A DNA stretch of 38,659 nt from Aequitasia blattaphilus. Lineage in GTDB: Bacteria; Bacillota; Clostridia; Lachnospirales; Lachnospiraceae. Below the pieces are notes generated by a model. It made no database searches, was not told the DNA's origin, and was given only the letters and a program-made list of their open reading frames with translations. How positions within the stretch are numbered: the first letter of the stretch is position 1; each line of letters opens with the position of its first letter. Of the stretch, positions 14,915 through 23,902 are shown piece after piece. The stretch spans positions 1 to 38,659 of the forward strand of contig NZ_JAMXOD010000025.1 in the NCBI RefSeq assembly GCF_024721305.1. The letters are read 5' to 3'. Both the position numbers and the translations under genes were made by a program.

Positions 14915-16057
14915 ATGAAAAAAATTGGAATACTCGGCTCTACCGGTTCCATCGGAACACAGACACTTGAAATTGTGAGAGAAAATTCAGATGTAAAGGT
15001 AGTTGCCTTAAGCGGGAATCAAAACATAGAATTATTGGAAAGGCAGATTCGAGAATTTAAACCGAAATTAGTAGCAGTGTATGATGAGGAAAGAGCAGTG
15101 CTGCTAAAAGAAAATGTGAAAGATTTGGATGTTGTAATCCTGGGCGGCATGGATGGATTGGTTCAAGCAGCAACCCATGAAGAGGTAGAAATCCTTGTGA
15201 CAGCAGTTGTTGGAATGATCGGGATTCGTCCGACGATTGAAGGAATTAAGTGTAAAAAAGACATTGCCTTGGCCAATAAAGAGACTTTAGTTTGCGCAGG
15301 TCATATCATCATGCCTCTGGCAAAGGAAATGGGTGTGAAAATATTACCTGTAGATAGTGAACATTCGGCTATATTTCAGGCGTTACAGGGTAATGAAACG
15401 AAAAAGGTTGAAAAGATATGGCTGACAGCATCAGGAGGCCCATTTCGTGGAAAGAATCAGGAAGAACTAATCGGTGTCAGGCCAAAAGATGCTTTAAAAC
15501 ATCCGAACTGGACCATGGGACAGAAAATCACTATTGACTCAGCAACTATGGTTAATAAAGGTTTGGAAGTGATGGAAGCAAAATGGTTGTTTGATATTGG
15601 GATTGATCAGGTTGAAGTAATTGTACAACCCAATAGTATCATTCATTCCATGGTAGAGTATATAGATGGATCGGTGATAGCGCAGATGGGAACCCCGGAT
15701 ATGAAGCTGCCGATACAATATGCACTTTTTTGTCCAGAAAGAAGAGGTTTAGGGGGAGAGCGTCTGGACTTTAAGAAGTTGGGTCAGATTGCTTTTGAAG
15801 CACCAGATATGGACACATTTTTCGCACTGAAATTGGCTTATATTGTGGGGAGAAGAGGGGGGAGTCTTCCAACGGTATTTAATGCAGCCAACGAATTGGC
15901 AGTAGAGTTATTCCTAAAGGGTGAGGCTACTTTCTTGGAGATTATGGAGATTATAGAGGATTGCGTGACGCATCATACTGTAATTGAGAATCCAACATTA
16001 GAAGAAATCCTAAGAGTAGAACAAGAAACATATATACGCATCAATAACAGGAGGTAG
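14915..16057 (+). CDS. dxr: 1-deoxy-D-xylulose 5-phosphate reductoisomerase
   Basis: The 380-residue protein starts with the NADPH-binding GILGSTGSIGTQTLEI. It has ALANKETLVCAG, the metal/substrate residues in VDSEHSAIFQ and TASGGPFRG, and HPNWTMGQKITIDSATMVNKGLE, in the family's order. It catalyses the second step of the MEP isoprenoid pathway, so this organism makes isoprenoids through DOXP, feeding the neighbouring uppS. GAGAGG ribosome site; full length. Confidence 0.97.
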   Translation: MKKIGILGSTGSIGTQTLEIVRENSDVKVVALSGNQNIELLERQIREFKPKLVAVYDEERAVLLKENVKDLDVVILGGMDGLVQAATHEEVEILVTAVVGMIGIRPTIEGIKCKKDIALANKETLVCAGHIIMPLAKEMGVKILPVDSEHSAIFQALQGNETKKVEKIWLTASGGPFRGKNQEELIGVRPKDALKHPNWTMGQKITIDSATMVNKGLEVMEAKWLFDIGIDQVEVIVQPNSIIHSMVEYIDGSVIAQMGTPDMKLPIQYALFCPERRGLGGERLDFKKLGQIAFEAPDMDTFFALKLAYIVGRRGGSLPTVFNAANELAVELFLKGEATFLEIMEIIEDCVTHHTVIENPTLEEILRVEQETYIRINNRR

Positions 16058-16061
16058 AATT

Positions 16062-17096
16062 TTGGGAATCATTTTAGCAATCCTAATTTTTGGATTCATT
16101 GTTTTTTTTCATGAATTAGGACATTTTTTACTGGCAAAAGCAAATGGAATTGAGGTGACAGAATTTGCACTGGGTATGGGGCCGATTCTGTTTTCGAAAG
16201 AAAGAAAAGGAACTGTATATGCTTTGAAGCTGCTCCCTATAGGTGGCTCTTGTACAATGGGAGAGGATGAAGAGGCAACAGATTCACCGAGTAACTTTAA
16301 TAATAAATCTGTTCCGGCAAGAATATCTGTTATTGTGGCAGGAGCAGTTTTCAATTTTATACTTGCTTTTATTTTATCTGTGATCTTAACCGGTATGGTA
16401 GGATATGATGAGCCTGTTCTATCGGAAGTACAGGAAAACTCTGTAGCTGCAGAGGCTGGATTAAAAGCGGGAGATAAAATACTGAAATTTAATAATAAGA
16501 GAATCTATTTGTTTCGTGAGCTGAGCTTTTATACGCAATTGAATCGAGATCAGGAAATTACACTTACCTATGTACGAGATGGAGACAGGCATACAACGGA
16601 GAGCTTTATACCGAAATACAGCGAAGAGACAAAAAGCTATCGTGTAGGTGTTGCCAGCAGCGGGTATCAAAAAGCGAACCTGCTAAAAGCAGTCCAATAT
16701 GGATATTATGAGGTACGTCTTATGATTAATTCCACATTTGAGAGTCTGAAAATGCTTCTCACAGGTCAAGTTGGAATCAATGACTTATCGGGACCGGTTG
16801 GAATTGCAGACATGGTAGATTCAACCTATAAAGAAAGTGTGGACTACGGAGCAAAAGTGGTGATTTCTCAGCTGTTAAGCATGGCAATTTTAATTTCGGC
16901 AAATCTGGGAGTGATGAATCTGTTGCCCTTACCTGCATTAGATGGAGGGCGGCTGATATTTCTAATCATTGAAGGGATCCGAAGAAAAAGAATTCCTCCA
17001 GAAAAAGAGGGTATGGTACATATGGTTGGAATTATGCTGCTGATGCTTTTGATGGTGGTTGTTATGTTTAACGACATTAGAAAGGTGTTTTTTTAG
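16062..17096 (+). CDS. rseP: Site-2 intramembrane zinc metalloprotease, RseP/RasP type
   Basis: The 344-residue membrane protein has the zinc-binding HELGH (residues 18-22) in the first helix. A single PDZ domain (about 125-185: VLSEVQENSVAAEAGLKAGDKIL) follows, then the third metal-ligand motif NLLPLPALDGGR near 286-297. It cleaves membrane-anchored anti-sigma factors and signal-peptide remnants within the membrane. It starts with TTG at 16062, 7 nt after AGGAGG; no ATG fits before the catalytic helix. It lies 4 nt after dxr and abuts the transglutaminase-like gene. Confidence 0.93.
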   Translation: MGIILAILIFGFIVFFHELGHFLLAKANGIEVTEFALGMGPILFSKERKGTVYALKLLPIGGSCTMGEDEEATDSPSNFNNKSVPARISVIVAGAVFNFILAFILSVILTGMVGYDEPVLSEVQENSVAAEAGLKAGDKILKFNNKRIYLFRELSFYTQLNRDQEITLTYVRDGDRHTTESFIPKYSEETKSYRVGVASSGYQKANLLKAVQYGYYEVRLMINSTFESLKMLLTGQVGINDLSGPVGIADMVDSTYKESVDYGAKVVISQLLSMAILISANLGVMNLLPLPALDGGRLIFLIIEGIRRKRIPPEKEGMVHMVGIMLLMLLMVVVMFNDIRKVFF

Positions 17097-18287
17097 ATGA
17101 AAAAGGTGATAGGAGTACTTCTTCTTACGATTATTCTCCTTCTTTGCGGGGGAGCATATTTCTTTTTTACAAAACTGCCCCAGGTATTTAAGGAGCAGCA
17201 GGAAAAGATTGTAGAAGAGGAAATAGAGCAGATACCTTATAAGGAAGTACAAATTGGTGAAGATGGACTTTCTTCAAAGCTATATTATAACACCTACAGT
17301 GATGAGGAAAAACTTGCATATCGGGAAATTCTGCAGGGAGTACTGGATCATGACGAAACAATCACGATTCATACCACCAGTCATGAAAAAGCATTTGATA
17401 TTTTTGAGGATGTAATTAAGGATCATGGAGAAATATTTTGGTGTGATGGAGAAGTGGAGACGGTAACCTATGAAGAGCCGGAAACCTACATAGAAATGGA
17501 AATCTCCTATAATTTTTCCAAGGAAGAAAGAGTAGAGAAGCAAGGTATCATAGACAATGAAATTGATAATATCATCCTCCAGATTGATCCTTATTGGTCG
17601 GAGTATGAGAAGGTATTGTTTGTATACCGTTACCTGGTATTGAATACAGATTACGATATGAGTGCTCCTGACAATCAAAATATCTATAGCGTTTTTGGAA
17701 ATAAAGTGTCGGTGTGTGCAGGATATGCCAAAGCTTTTCAAGTGCTAATGGAGAGATTAGGTATTCCGGCCTCCTATGTCATTGGAATTGCAAGAGAAGA
17801 AAATCATGCATGGAATATTGTGACGTGTGAAGGGCAGAACTACTTTGTTGATGTTACCTGGGGAGATCCAATTTTCACAGGAGAAAGCCCAGCTATTCCC
17901 AATCAGGAATCCTATGTAATCTACGATTACATGTGCACCAGCTATGAACAGATGTCCAAGACTCATACCTTTGAAGAGGTGGAACGATTACCAGCTTGTG
18001 AGAGTATGGCTTGTAACTATTACGTCAGAAATGGACTTTATCATGATGCATATGACCCAGGTTATGCCATGGAAGTATTAAACCAGTCCATCAATAATCG
18101 TATGAATGAATATGTATTTAAATATTCAAATGAAGCAGCCTATCAAGGAGCACAGCCAGACTTGATTAACAACGTGATTCCTACTGTGGCCTCAAATCTG
18201 GCGGCTCAATTAGGGTATTCTCAAGTGGAGTATTACTACATGGATGATACCGAGTTAAATAAAGTTACGATTTTCTGGCAATACTAG
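17097..18287 (+). CDS. Exported/membrane-anchored transglutaminase-like protein
   Basis: The 396-residue protein has an N-terminal signal or anchor helix (GVLLLTIILLLCGGAYFFF, about 6-24) and a transglutaminase/protease-like core at about 175-270. The core has the triad Cys in VSVCAGYAKAFQVLMERLGI, His in EENHAWNIV and Asp in YFVDVTWGDP. Such proteins act outside the membrane as proteases, cross-linkers or amidases; this one may act on wall or surface proteins. Its ATG directly follows the rseP stop, so it is co-transcribed with the lipid/rseP genes. Ends with an apparently unique C-terminal region (about 285-396). Substrate unknown. Confidence 0.8.
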   Translation: MKKVIGVLLLTIILLLCGGAYFFFTKLPQVFKEQQEKIVEEEIEQIPYKEVQIGEDGLSSKLYYNTYSDEEKLAYREILQGVLDHDETITIHTTSHEKAFDIFEDVIKDHGEIFWCDGEVETVTYEEPETYIEMEISYNFSKEERVEKQGIIDNEIDNIILQIDPYWSEYEKVLFVYRYLVLNTDYDMSAPDNQNIYSVFGNKVSVCAGYAKAFQVLMERLGIPASYVIGIAREENHAWNIVTCEGQNYFVDVTWGDPIFTGESPAIPNQESYVIYDYMCTSYEQMSKTHTFEEVERLPACESMACNYYVRNGLYHDAYDPGYAMEVLNQSINNRMNEYVFKYSNEAAYQGAQPDLINNVIPTVASNLAAQLGYSQVEYYYMDDTELNKVTIFWQY

Positions 18288-18288
18288 C

Positions 18289-18317
18289 TTGAAATGTTCG
18301 GAGATTTATAGTATAAT
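18289..18317 (+). promoter_or_regulatory. Promoter of carAB
   Basis: TTGAAA (18289-18294) and TATAAT (18312-18317), 17-bp spacer, a near-consensus vegetative promoter beginning right after the upstream stop codon. It leaves an approximately 98-nt leader before carA. Confidence 0.7.
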
Positions 18318-18356
18318 TTCTACAATTTGTGTAGACATAAGTTTTATTGAATGAAG

Positions 18357-18383
18357 GGCAGTTTTGTGTTTTCACATACTGCC
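18357..18383 (+). other. Leader hairpin upstream of carA
   Basis: GGCAGT (18357-18362) pairs with ACTGCC (18378-18383), and an inner TGTG/CACA pair extends it with a TTTT loop. No U-tract follows and I see no PyrR-type anti-antiterminator sequence, so the role is unclear. Confidence 0.4.
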
Positions 18384-18421
18384 TGTAATTATGTAAGTAA
18401 GTGGAAGGAAAAAGGTGGAAT

Positions 18422-19492
18422 ATGAAAGCATTTCTTATTTTAGAAGATGGCAATGTCTTTAGCGGCAAGAGTATTGGCTCGACAAAAGATGTGATAAGTG
18501 AGGTAGTATTTAATACTTCAATGACAGGTTATTTGGAAGTTCTAACCGATCCATCTTATGCCGGTCAAGCGGTAACTATGACATATCCATTAATTGGGAA
18601 TTATGGAATCACACCGGATATGGAATCAAAAAAAGCGTGGCCTAAAGGCTATATAGTAAGAGAGTTGTCGCGAAATTATAGTAATTTCAGAAGCACAGGA
18701 AGCATTCAGGATTTTTTGAAAGAACAGGATATTCCTGGTATCTGTGGTATAGACACTCGTGCCTTGACAAAGATTTTAAGAGAAAAAGGTACGATGAACG
18801 GAATGATTACCACAAATGAGAATTACGATTTAGATAAAATTCTACCTCAGCTAAAAGCTTATAAAATAGGAGATGTGGTATCTGAAACCACATGTGATGA
18901 AAAATACACCTTAAAAGGTGATGGTCCTAAAGTTGCGCTTATGGATTTTGGTGCGAAGGACAATATTGCCAAGTCTTTAAATCTTAGAGGATGTCAGGTG
19001 ACGGTATATCCTTCTTATACGACTGCAGATGAAATAATTGCAGATAATCCAGAGGGGATTATGCTCAGTAATGGACCAGGAGATCCGGAAACAAACGTAC
19101 AAATCATAGAAGAAATCAAAAAATTATATCAAACAGATATCCCGATTTTTGCCATATGTTTAGGACATCAGCTGATGGCATTGGCAAATGGTGGAAAAAC
19201 ATATAAATTGAAATATGGCCATAGAGGTGGCAATCATCCTGTTAAGGATTTAAGCAACAACAAGGTGTATATTTCTTCTCAGAATCATGGCTATGCAGTT
19301 GATGCAGACAGTATTGACGCTTCCATTGCAAAAGAAGCATTTATCAACGTTAATGATAAAACGAATGAAGGATTATCCTATATCGATAAAAATATTTTTA
19401 CGGTACAGTTTCATCCGGAAGCATGTCCTGGACCTCAGGATTCAAGTTATTTATTTGATCGGTTTATGGATATGATGAAAGGAGGAAAATAA
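18422..19492 (+). CDS. carA: Carbamoyl-phosphate synthase, small (glutaminase) subunit
   Basis: The 356-residue protein starts MKAFLILEDGNVFSG and contains FNTSMTGYLEVLTDPSYAGQ, GICGIDTRALTKILREKG and the class I amidotransferase nucleophile region FAICLGHQLMALANGG. The catalytic His-Glu pair lies in VQFHPEACPGP. It hydrolyses glutamine and passes ammonia to CarB. The ATG at 18422 is preferred over an upstream in-frame GTG at 18401 because of family length and the AAGGTGG ahead. Overlaps carB by 1 nt. Confidence 0.97.
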   Translation: MKAFLILEDGNVFSGKSIGSTKDVISEVVFNTSMTGYLEVLTDPSYAGQAVTMTYPLIGNYGITPDMESKKAWPKGYIVRELSRNYSNFRSTGSIQDFLKEQDIPGICGIDTRALTKILREKGTMNGMITTNENYDLDKILPQLKAYKIGDVVSETTCDEKYTLKGDGPKVALMDFGAKDNIAKSLNLRGCQVTVYPSYTTADEIIADNPEGIMLSNGPGDPETNVQIIEEIKKLYQTDIPIFAICLGHQLMALANGGKTYKLKYGHRGGNHPVKDLSNNKVYISSQNHGYAVDADSIDASIAKEAFINVNDKTNEGLSYIDKNIFTVQFHPEACPGPQDSSYLFDRFMDMMKGGK

Positions 19493-22400
19493 TGCCAAAG
19501 AATAATGATTTAAAGAAAATTTTAGTGATTGGGTCTGGACCAATTGTTATTGGTCAGGCTGCGGAGTTTGATTATGCAGGAACACAGGCATGCCGTTCTT
19601 TGAAAGAAGAGGGGTTGGAAGTTGTTCTCTTGAATTCAAATCCAGCTACGATTATGACCGATAAAGATATTGCAGATAAAGTCTACATTGAACCTCTTAC
19701 GGTAGAGGTGATTGAACAATTGATTTTAAAAGAGAAGCCTGATAGTGTGCTTCCAACTCTTGGAGGACAAGCAGCACTTAATCTGGCGATGGAACTTGAG
19801 GAAAATGGTTTCTTAAAGAGAAACAATGTTCGATTAATTGGAACTACCTCTGAGACGATTAAGAAGGCGGAAGATCGTCTGGAATTTAAGACAACCATGG
19901 AAAAAATCAACGAGCCGGTAGCAGCTTCTTTAGTGGTAGAAACGGTAGAGGATGGTGTGGCTTTTGCAGAGACGATTGGCTATCCTGTTGTACTTAGACC
20001 AGCCTATACGCTAGGAGGAAGTGGTGGTGGAATTGCCCAGAATCAAGGCCAACTCATGGAAATCCTTGAAAATGGTCTTCGTCTGTCACGAGTAGGTCAG
20101 GTATTAGTAGAACGTTGTATTTCAGGCTGGAAAGAAATTGAATACGAAGTAATGCGTGATGGTGCAGGGAATTGTATCACCGTATGTAATATGGAAAATA
20201 TCGATCCGGTTGGTGTTCACACAGGGGACAGTATTGTTGTTGCACCTTCACAGACATTAGGAGATAAAGAATATCAAATGCTTCGTACTTCAGCATTGAA
20301 TATTATCAGTGAGTTAAATATTACAGGTGGATGTAACGTACAGTATGCACTACATCCAGACACCTTTGAATATTGTGTGATTGAGGTAAATCCTCGAGTA
20401 AGCCGGTCTTCAGCCCTTGCATCAAAAGCAACAGGGTATCCTATTGCCAAGGTAGCAGCTAAGATTGCTCTTGGGTACACTCTGGACGAAATTCAGAATG
20501 CAGTGACAAAGAAAACTTTCGCCAGCTTTGAACCAATGCTTGATTACTGTGTGGTTAAGCTTCCAAGGCTTCCATTTGATAAGTTTATCAGTGCAAAAAG
20601 GACTCTTACAACGCAAATGAAGGCAACTGGTGAGGTAATGAGTATCTGTGATAATTTTGAAGGTGCTCTTATGAAAGCAATCCGTTCCCTGGAGCAAAAT
20701 GTGGACAGCTTAATGTCTTATGATTTTACTGATTTAGACCGTGACGCCTTAATGGAAGCTCTGGAAATTGTGGATGATATGAGAATTTGGCGTATTGCAG
20801 AAGCAATCCGCAGAGGGATTTCATATGATGAGATATTTAATGCAACCAAAATAGATCGTTGGTTTATTGATAAGCTTGCTATTTTAGTAGAGATGGAAGA
20901 GAAATTGAAAAAGGAAGAACTAAGTGTGGAGCTTCTCAAGGAAGCAAAACGGATTGAGTTCCCAGACAGTGTTATTGCATCTCTTACTGGAAAAACAAAA
21001 GATGAAATTGAAACAATGCGCTATGATAACCAGATTGTGGCAGCCTATAAGATGGTTGATACTTGTGCGGCAGAGTTTAAGGCTGAAACTCCTTATTACT
21101 ATTCTGTGTATGGCAGTGAAAATGAGGCAGAGGTTACGAAAGACCGGAAAAAGATTTTGGTTCTGGGATCAGGGCCGATTCGAATTGGACAGGGAATAGA
21201 ATTTGACTTTTGTTCTGTTCATTGTACGTGGGCATTTTCAAAAGAAGGATATGAGACCATTATCGTAAATAACAATCCAGAAACAGTTAGTACGGATTTT
21301 GATATTGCAGATAAACTGTATTTTGAACCACTTACGCCAGAAGATGTCAAGAGTATCGTGGATATTGAAAAGCCGGATGGAGCTGTTGTGCAGTTTGGTG
21401 GACAGACAGCAATTAAACTAACAGAAGCCCTTATGAATATGGGAGTTGAAATTTTCGGAACATCAGCAGAAAGTGTAGATGCGGCCGAAGACAGAGAGCT
21501 TTTTGATAAAATATTGGAAGAGTGTGAGATCCCAAGACCTTCAGGTGGTACAGTATATACTGCTGAGGAAGCAAAGGAAGTTGCAAACCGTTTGGGATAT
21601 CCAGTCCTTGTAAGACCTTCTTATGTGTTAGGTGGACAAGGAATGCAGATTGCAATTAATGATCATGACATTGATGAATTTATTGGAATCATAAACCGAA
21701 TCGCCCAAGACCATCCTATTTTGGTGGACAAGTATTTGCAGGGCAAAGAGATAGAGGTGGATGCTGTCTGTGATGGCACAGATATCATCATTCCTGGAAT
21801 CATGGAGCATATTGAAAAGGCAGGAATTCATTCGGGAGACAGTATTTCCGTATATCCGGCTACCAGTATATCTGAAAATGTAAAGAAAACCATAGAAGAC
21901 TATACATGGAGATTGGCAAAATCGTTAAAAGTAATTGGGTTGATTAACATTCAGTTTATTGTAGTGGATGAAGAGGTTTACGTTATTGAGGTAAATCCAA
22001 GATCGAGCCGAACGGTACCGTATATCAGTAAGGTTACAGGGATTCCAATTGTGCCATTGGCTACAAAGGTTATTATTGGAAACAAAATCAAAGATATGGA
22101 CTATAAGCCAGGGCTTCAGCCAGAGTCAGAGTATTATGCGGTTAAGATGCCAGTATTCTCTTTCGAAAAAATCCGAGGAGCGGATATAAGTCTGGGTCCT
22201 GAGATGAAATCAACAGGTGAGTGCTTAGGCATAGCGAAAACCTTTGATGAAGCCTTGTATAAAGCTTTTCTGGGGGCAGGGATTAAGCTTCCGAAGCATA
22301 AGAATATGATTATTACAGTTCGTGAGGATGATAAGGAAGAAGCAGTTAAAATTGGAGCACGTTTTGAAAAAATCGGTTATAAGATTTTTGCGACCAGAGG

Positions 22401-22689
22401 CACAGCAAAGGCAATGAACGATGCAGGAGTGAAAGCAATTTCGGTAAACAAGATTGAGCAGGAATCTCCAAACTTATTAGATTTAATATTAGGACATCAA
22501 ATCGATTTGGTTATCGATACGCCGCCGAAAGGAGCAGATCGATCCAAAGATGGTTTTGTAATCCGAAGAAATGCAATTGAAACAGGGGTAAATGTATTGA
22601 CGTCTATTGATACAGCCAATGCACTTATTACGAGCTTGGAAAATACGAATATTCGTAAATTAACTTTAGTTGATATTGCAGAAATATAA
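19492..22689 (+). CDS. carB: Carbamoyl-phosphate synthase, large subunit
   Basis: The 1065-residue protein has the duplicated ATP-grasp architecture. Each half opens with a matching loop (KILVIGSGPIVIGQAAEFDY near 9 and KKILVLGSGPIRIGQGIEFD near 555) and has the RPAYTLGGSGGG / RPSYVLGGQGMQ pair. A C-terminal MGS-like allosteric domain (about 930-1065) carries FATRGTAKAMNDAG. It makes carbamoyl phosphate for pyrimidines and arginine. Start codon overlaps the carA stop. No other pyr or arg genes flank the pair, so the pathway assignment is open. Confidence 0.97.
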   Translation: MPKNNDLKKILVIGSGPIVIGQAAEFDYAGTQACRSLKEEGLEVVLLNSNPATIMTDKDIADKVYIEPLTVEVIEQLILKEKPDSVLPTLGGQAALNLAMELEENGFLKRNNVRLIGTTSETIKKAEDRLEFKTTMEKINEPVAASLVVETVEDGVAFAETIGYPVVLRPAYTLGGSGGGIAQNQGQLMEILENGLRLSRVGQVLVERCISGWKEIEYEVMRDGAGNCITVCNMENIDPVGVHTGDSIVVAPSQTLGDKEYQMLRTSALNIISELNITGGCNVQYALHPDTFEYCVIEVNPRVSRSSALASKATGYPIAKVAAKIALGYTLDEIQNAVTKKTFASFEPMLDYCVVKLPRLPFDKFISAKRTLTTQMKATGEVMSICDNFEGALMKAIRSLEQNVDSLMSYDFTDLDRDALMEALEIVDDMRIWRIAEAIRRGISYDEIFNATKIDRWFIDKLAILVEMEEKLKKEELSVELLKEAKRIEFPDSVIASLTGKTKDEIETMRYDNQIVAAYKMVDTCAAEFKAETPYYYSVYGSENEAEVTKDRKKILVLGSGPIRIGQGIEFDFCSVHCTWAFSKEGYETIIVNNNPETVSTDFDIADKLYFEPLTPEDVKSIVDIEKPDGAVVQFGGQTAIKLTEALMNMGVEIFGTSAESVDAAEDRELFDKILEECEIPRPSGGTVYTAEEAKEVANRLGYPVLVRPSYVLGGQGMQIAINDHDIDEFIGIINRIAQDHPILVDKYLQGKEIEVDAVCDGTDIIIPGIMEHIEKAGIHSGDSISVYPATSISENVKKTIEDYTWRLAKSLKVIGLINIQFIVVDEEVYVIEVNPRSSRTVPYISKVTGIPIVPLATKVIIGNKIKDMDYKPGLQPESEYYAVKMPVFSFEKIRGADISLGPEMKSTGECLGIAKTFDEALYKAFLGAGIKLPKHKNMIITVREDDKEEAVKIGARFEKIGYKIFATRGTAKAMNDAGVKAISVNKIEQESPNLLDLILGHQIDLVIDTPPKGADRSKDGFVIRRNAIETGVNVLTSIDTANALITSLENTNIRKLTLVDIAEI

Positions 22690-22691
22690 TA

Positions 22692-22729
22692 AAAAACGTA
22701 GTATGGGATACGTTCCATACTACGTTTTT
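22692..22729. terminator. Bidirectional terminator between carB and the convergent PLP-enzyme gene
   Basis: Arms 22692-22706 and 22715-22729 are perfectly complementary over 15 bp around an 8-nt loop, with A5 at one end and T5 at the other, so it terminates both strands. Confidence 0.9.
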
Positions 22730-22738
22730 ATTAGAGTG

Positions 22739-23827
22739 TTACATTTTTTTGAAAAAGGAAAGGAGTTTATCATTTTCTTTAGGACTCCGAATACAAAAAC
22801 GAATAAATTCACCATTTAACCCTTCAATCTTACAACAATTTCTTAGCATAAGCCGGTTTTTAATGGCTTCTTCAAAGACAGAATCGCTGGTTAACCCTTC
22901 TTTTAAAAGCTTCACTAAGAAGAAATTGGAATCCGTGTCAAAGACATGCAAAGAGGAACAACGAGAAAGCTCCTTTTGGATACGGCTTTTTTCTGCCCAA
23001 ATAAGTTCCTTTGTTTCCTGAATATAGGCAATGTCTTTTAACATGATTTCTCCCATAAAAGCACCAATGCTATTTAGACTCCATGGGTTTTGCTCTCTCC
23101 GTAAATAGTGAATGAATTCTTTGCTGCTTGTGATTCCATAACCAAAGCGAAGACCAGGCGAAGAGTAGAACTTTGAAACACCACGGATTACCATGAAGTT
23201 ATCATACTTTTCAACCAAGGACAATGCGCTGATGTTTTTGTGTGCCGGAGAAAACTCGACATAGGTTTCATCAATTAAAAGTGCAATTTTATATTTTTTA
23301 CAGTGGGCGATTATTCTCTCCAAGTCTGTTGTTTCGATTCCTAGGCCGGTAGGGTTATTAGGATTGCAAAGTACAATAAGATTTAATTCGTGATTAAGCT
23401 GGCTTATGAATTTTTCGATATCCAGTTTAAAGTCATTTTTCTCTTCCAGGAAATAGTAAGAAAGCTCAGCACCTGAAAGAGATAGTTCCCTTTCGTATTC
23501 CGAATAAGTAGGGCGGATTACCAAGGCTTTTTTGGGAGCCATAAGTCTTGTGAAAATGGAAATGAGTTCGGTTGAGCCATTTCCCACAGTTACGAATTCT
23601 TTTGGTACATTACAGTAATGGGCAATCTCTCTTTTTAGAGAAGTATAGTTTCTGTCAGGGTATTTTGTTATAATATCAATATTGTCAAGGAGAGCATCTT
23701 TTGCCATAGGTGACAAACCGAGAGGGTTGACATTTGAGGCAAAATCGATAATTTCCTCTGTGGGAATCTGATAAAAGGAAGCGATTTTCTCAATATCACT
23801 TCCATGGAAGTTTTGTTCTTTTTTCAT
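22739..23827 (-). CDS. PLP-dependent aminotransferase, CobD/HisC-like
   Basis: The 362-residue fold-type I enzyme has FHGSDIEKIASFY at the start, IDFASNVNPLGLSP, VGNGSTELI, the PLP-contact CNPNNPTG, LIDETYVEF and the Schiff-base lysine in RGVSKFYSSPGLRFGYG, ending FIRFCIRSPKEN. The N-terminal HG-D-I and ASNVNPLG elements favour threonine-phosphate decarboxylase (CobD) over histidinol-phosphate aminotransferase, but no cobalamin or histidine genes adjoin. The typical HGG is HGS here. Convergent with carB and divergent from the DUF5717 gene. Reaction not certain. Confidence 0.75.
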   Translation of the reverse strand: MKKEQNFHGSDIEKIASFYQIPTEEIIDFASNVNPLGLSPMAKDALLDNIDIITKYPDRNYTSLKREIAHYCNVPKEFVTVGNGSTELISIFTRLMAPKKALVIRPTYSEYERELSLSGAELSYYFLEEKNDFKLDIEKFISQLNHELNLIVLCNPNNPTGLGIETTDLERIIAHCKKYKIALLIDETYVEFSPAHKNISALSLVEKYDNFMVIRGVSKFYSSPGLRFGYGITSSKEFIHYLRREQNPWSLNSIGAFMGEIMLKDIAYIQETKELIWAEKSRIQKELSRCSSLHVFDTDSNFFLVKLLKEGLTSDSVFEEAIKNRLMLRNCCKIEGLNGEFIRFCIRSPKENDKLLSFFKKM

Positions 23828-23850
23828 TTCATATTTCCTTTACTTAATAT

Positions 23851-23878
23851 TTGCATTTTTATACAAAAATGATATAAT
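23851..23878 (+). promoter_or_regulatory. Promoter of the DUF5717/DUF5716/TPR unit
   Basis: TTGCAT (23851-23856) and TATAAT (23873-23878) with a 16-bp spacer in the 75-bp divergent gap. The predicted start lies about 18 nt before the first ATG, leaving a very short leader with no good ribosome site for it. Confidence 0.55.
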
Positions 23879-23902
23879 TCATTATAGTACATTTGTAAAA
23901 AA

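Noticed and set aside
18318-18421. PyrR-type attenuator or riboswitch in the carA leader
   Set aside because: A hairpin is present but there is no U-tract and no recognisable PyrR-binding loop sequence.
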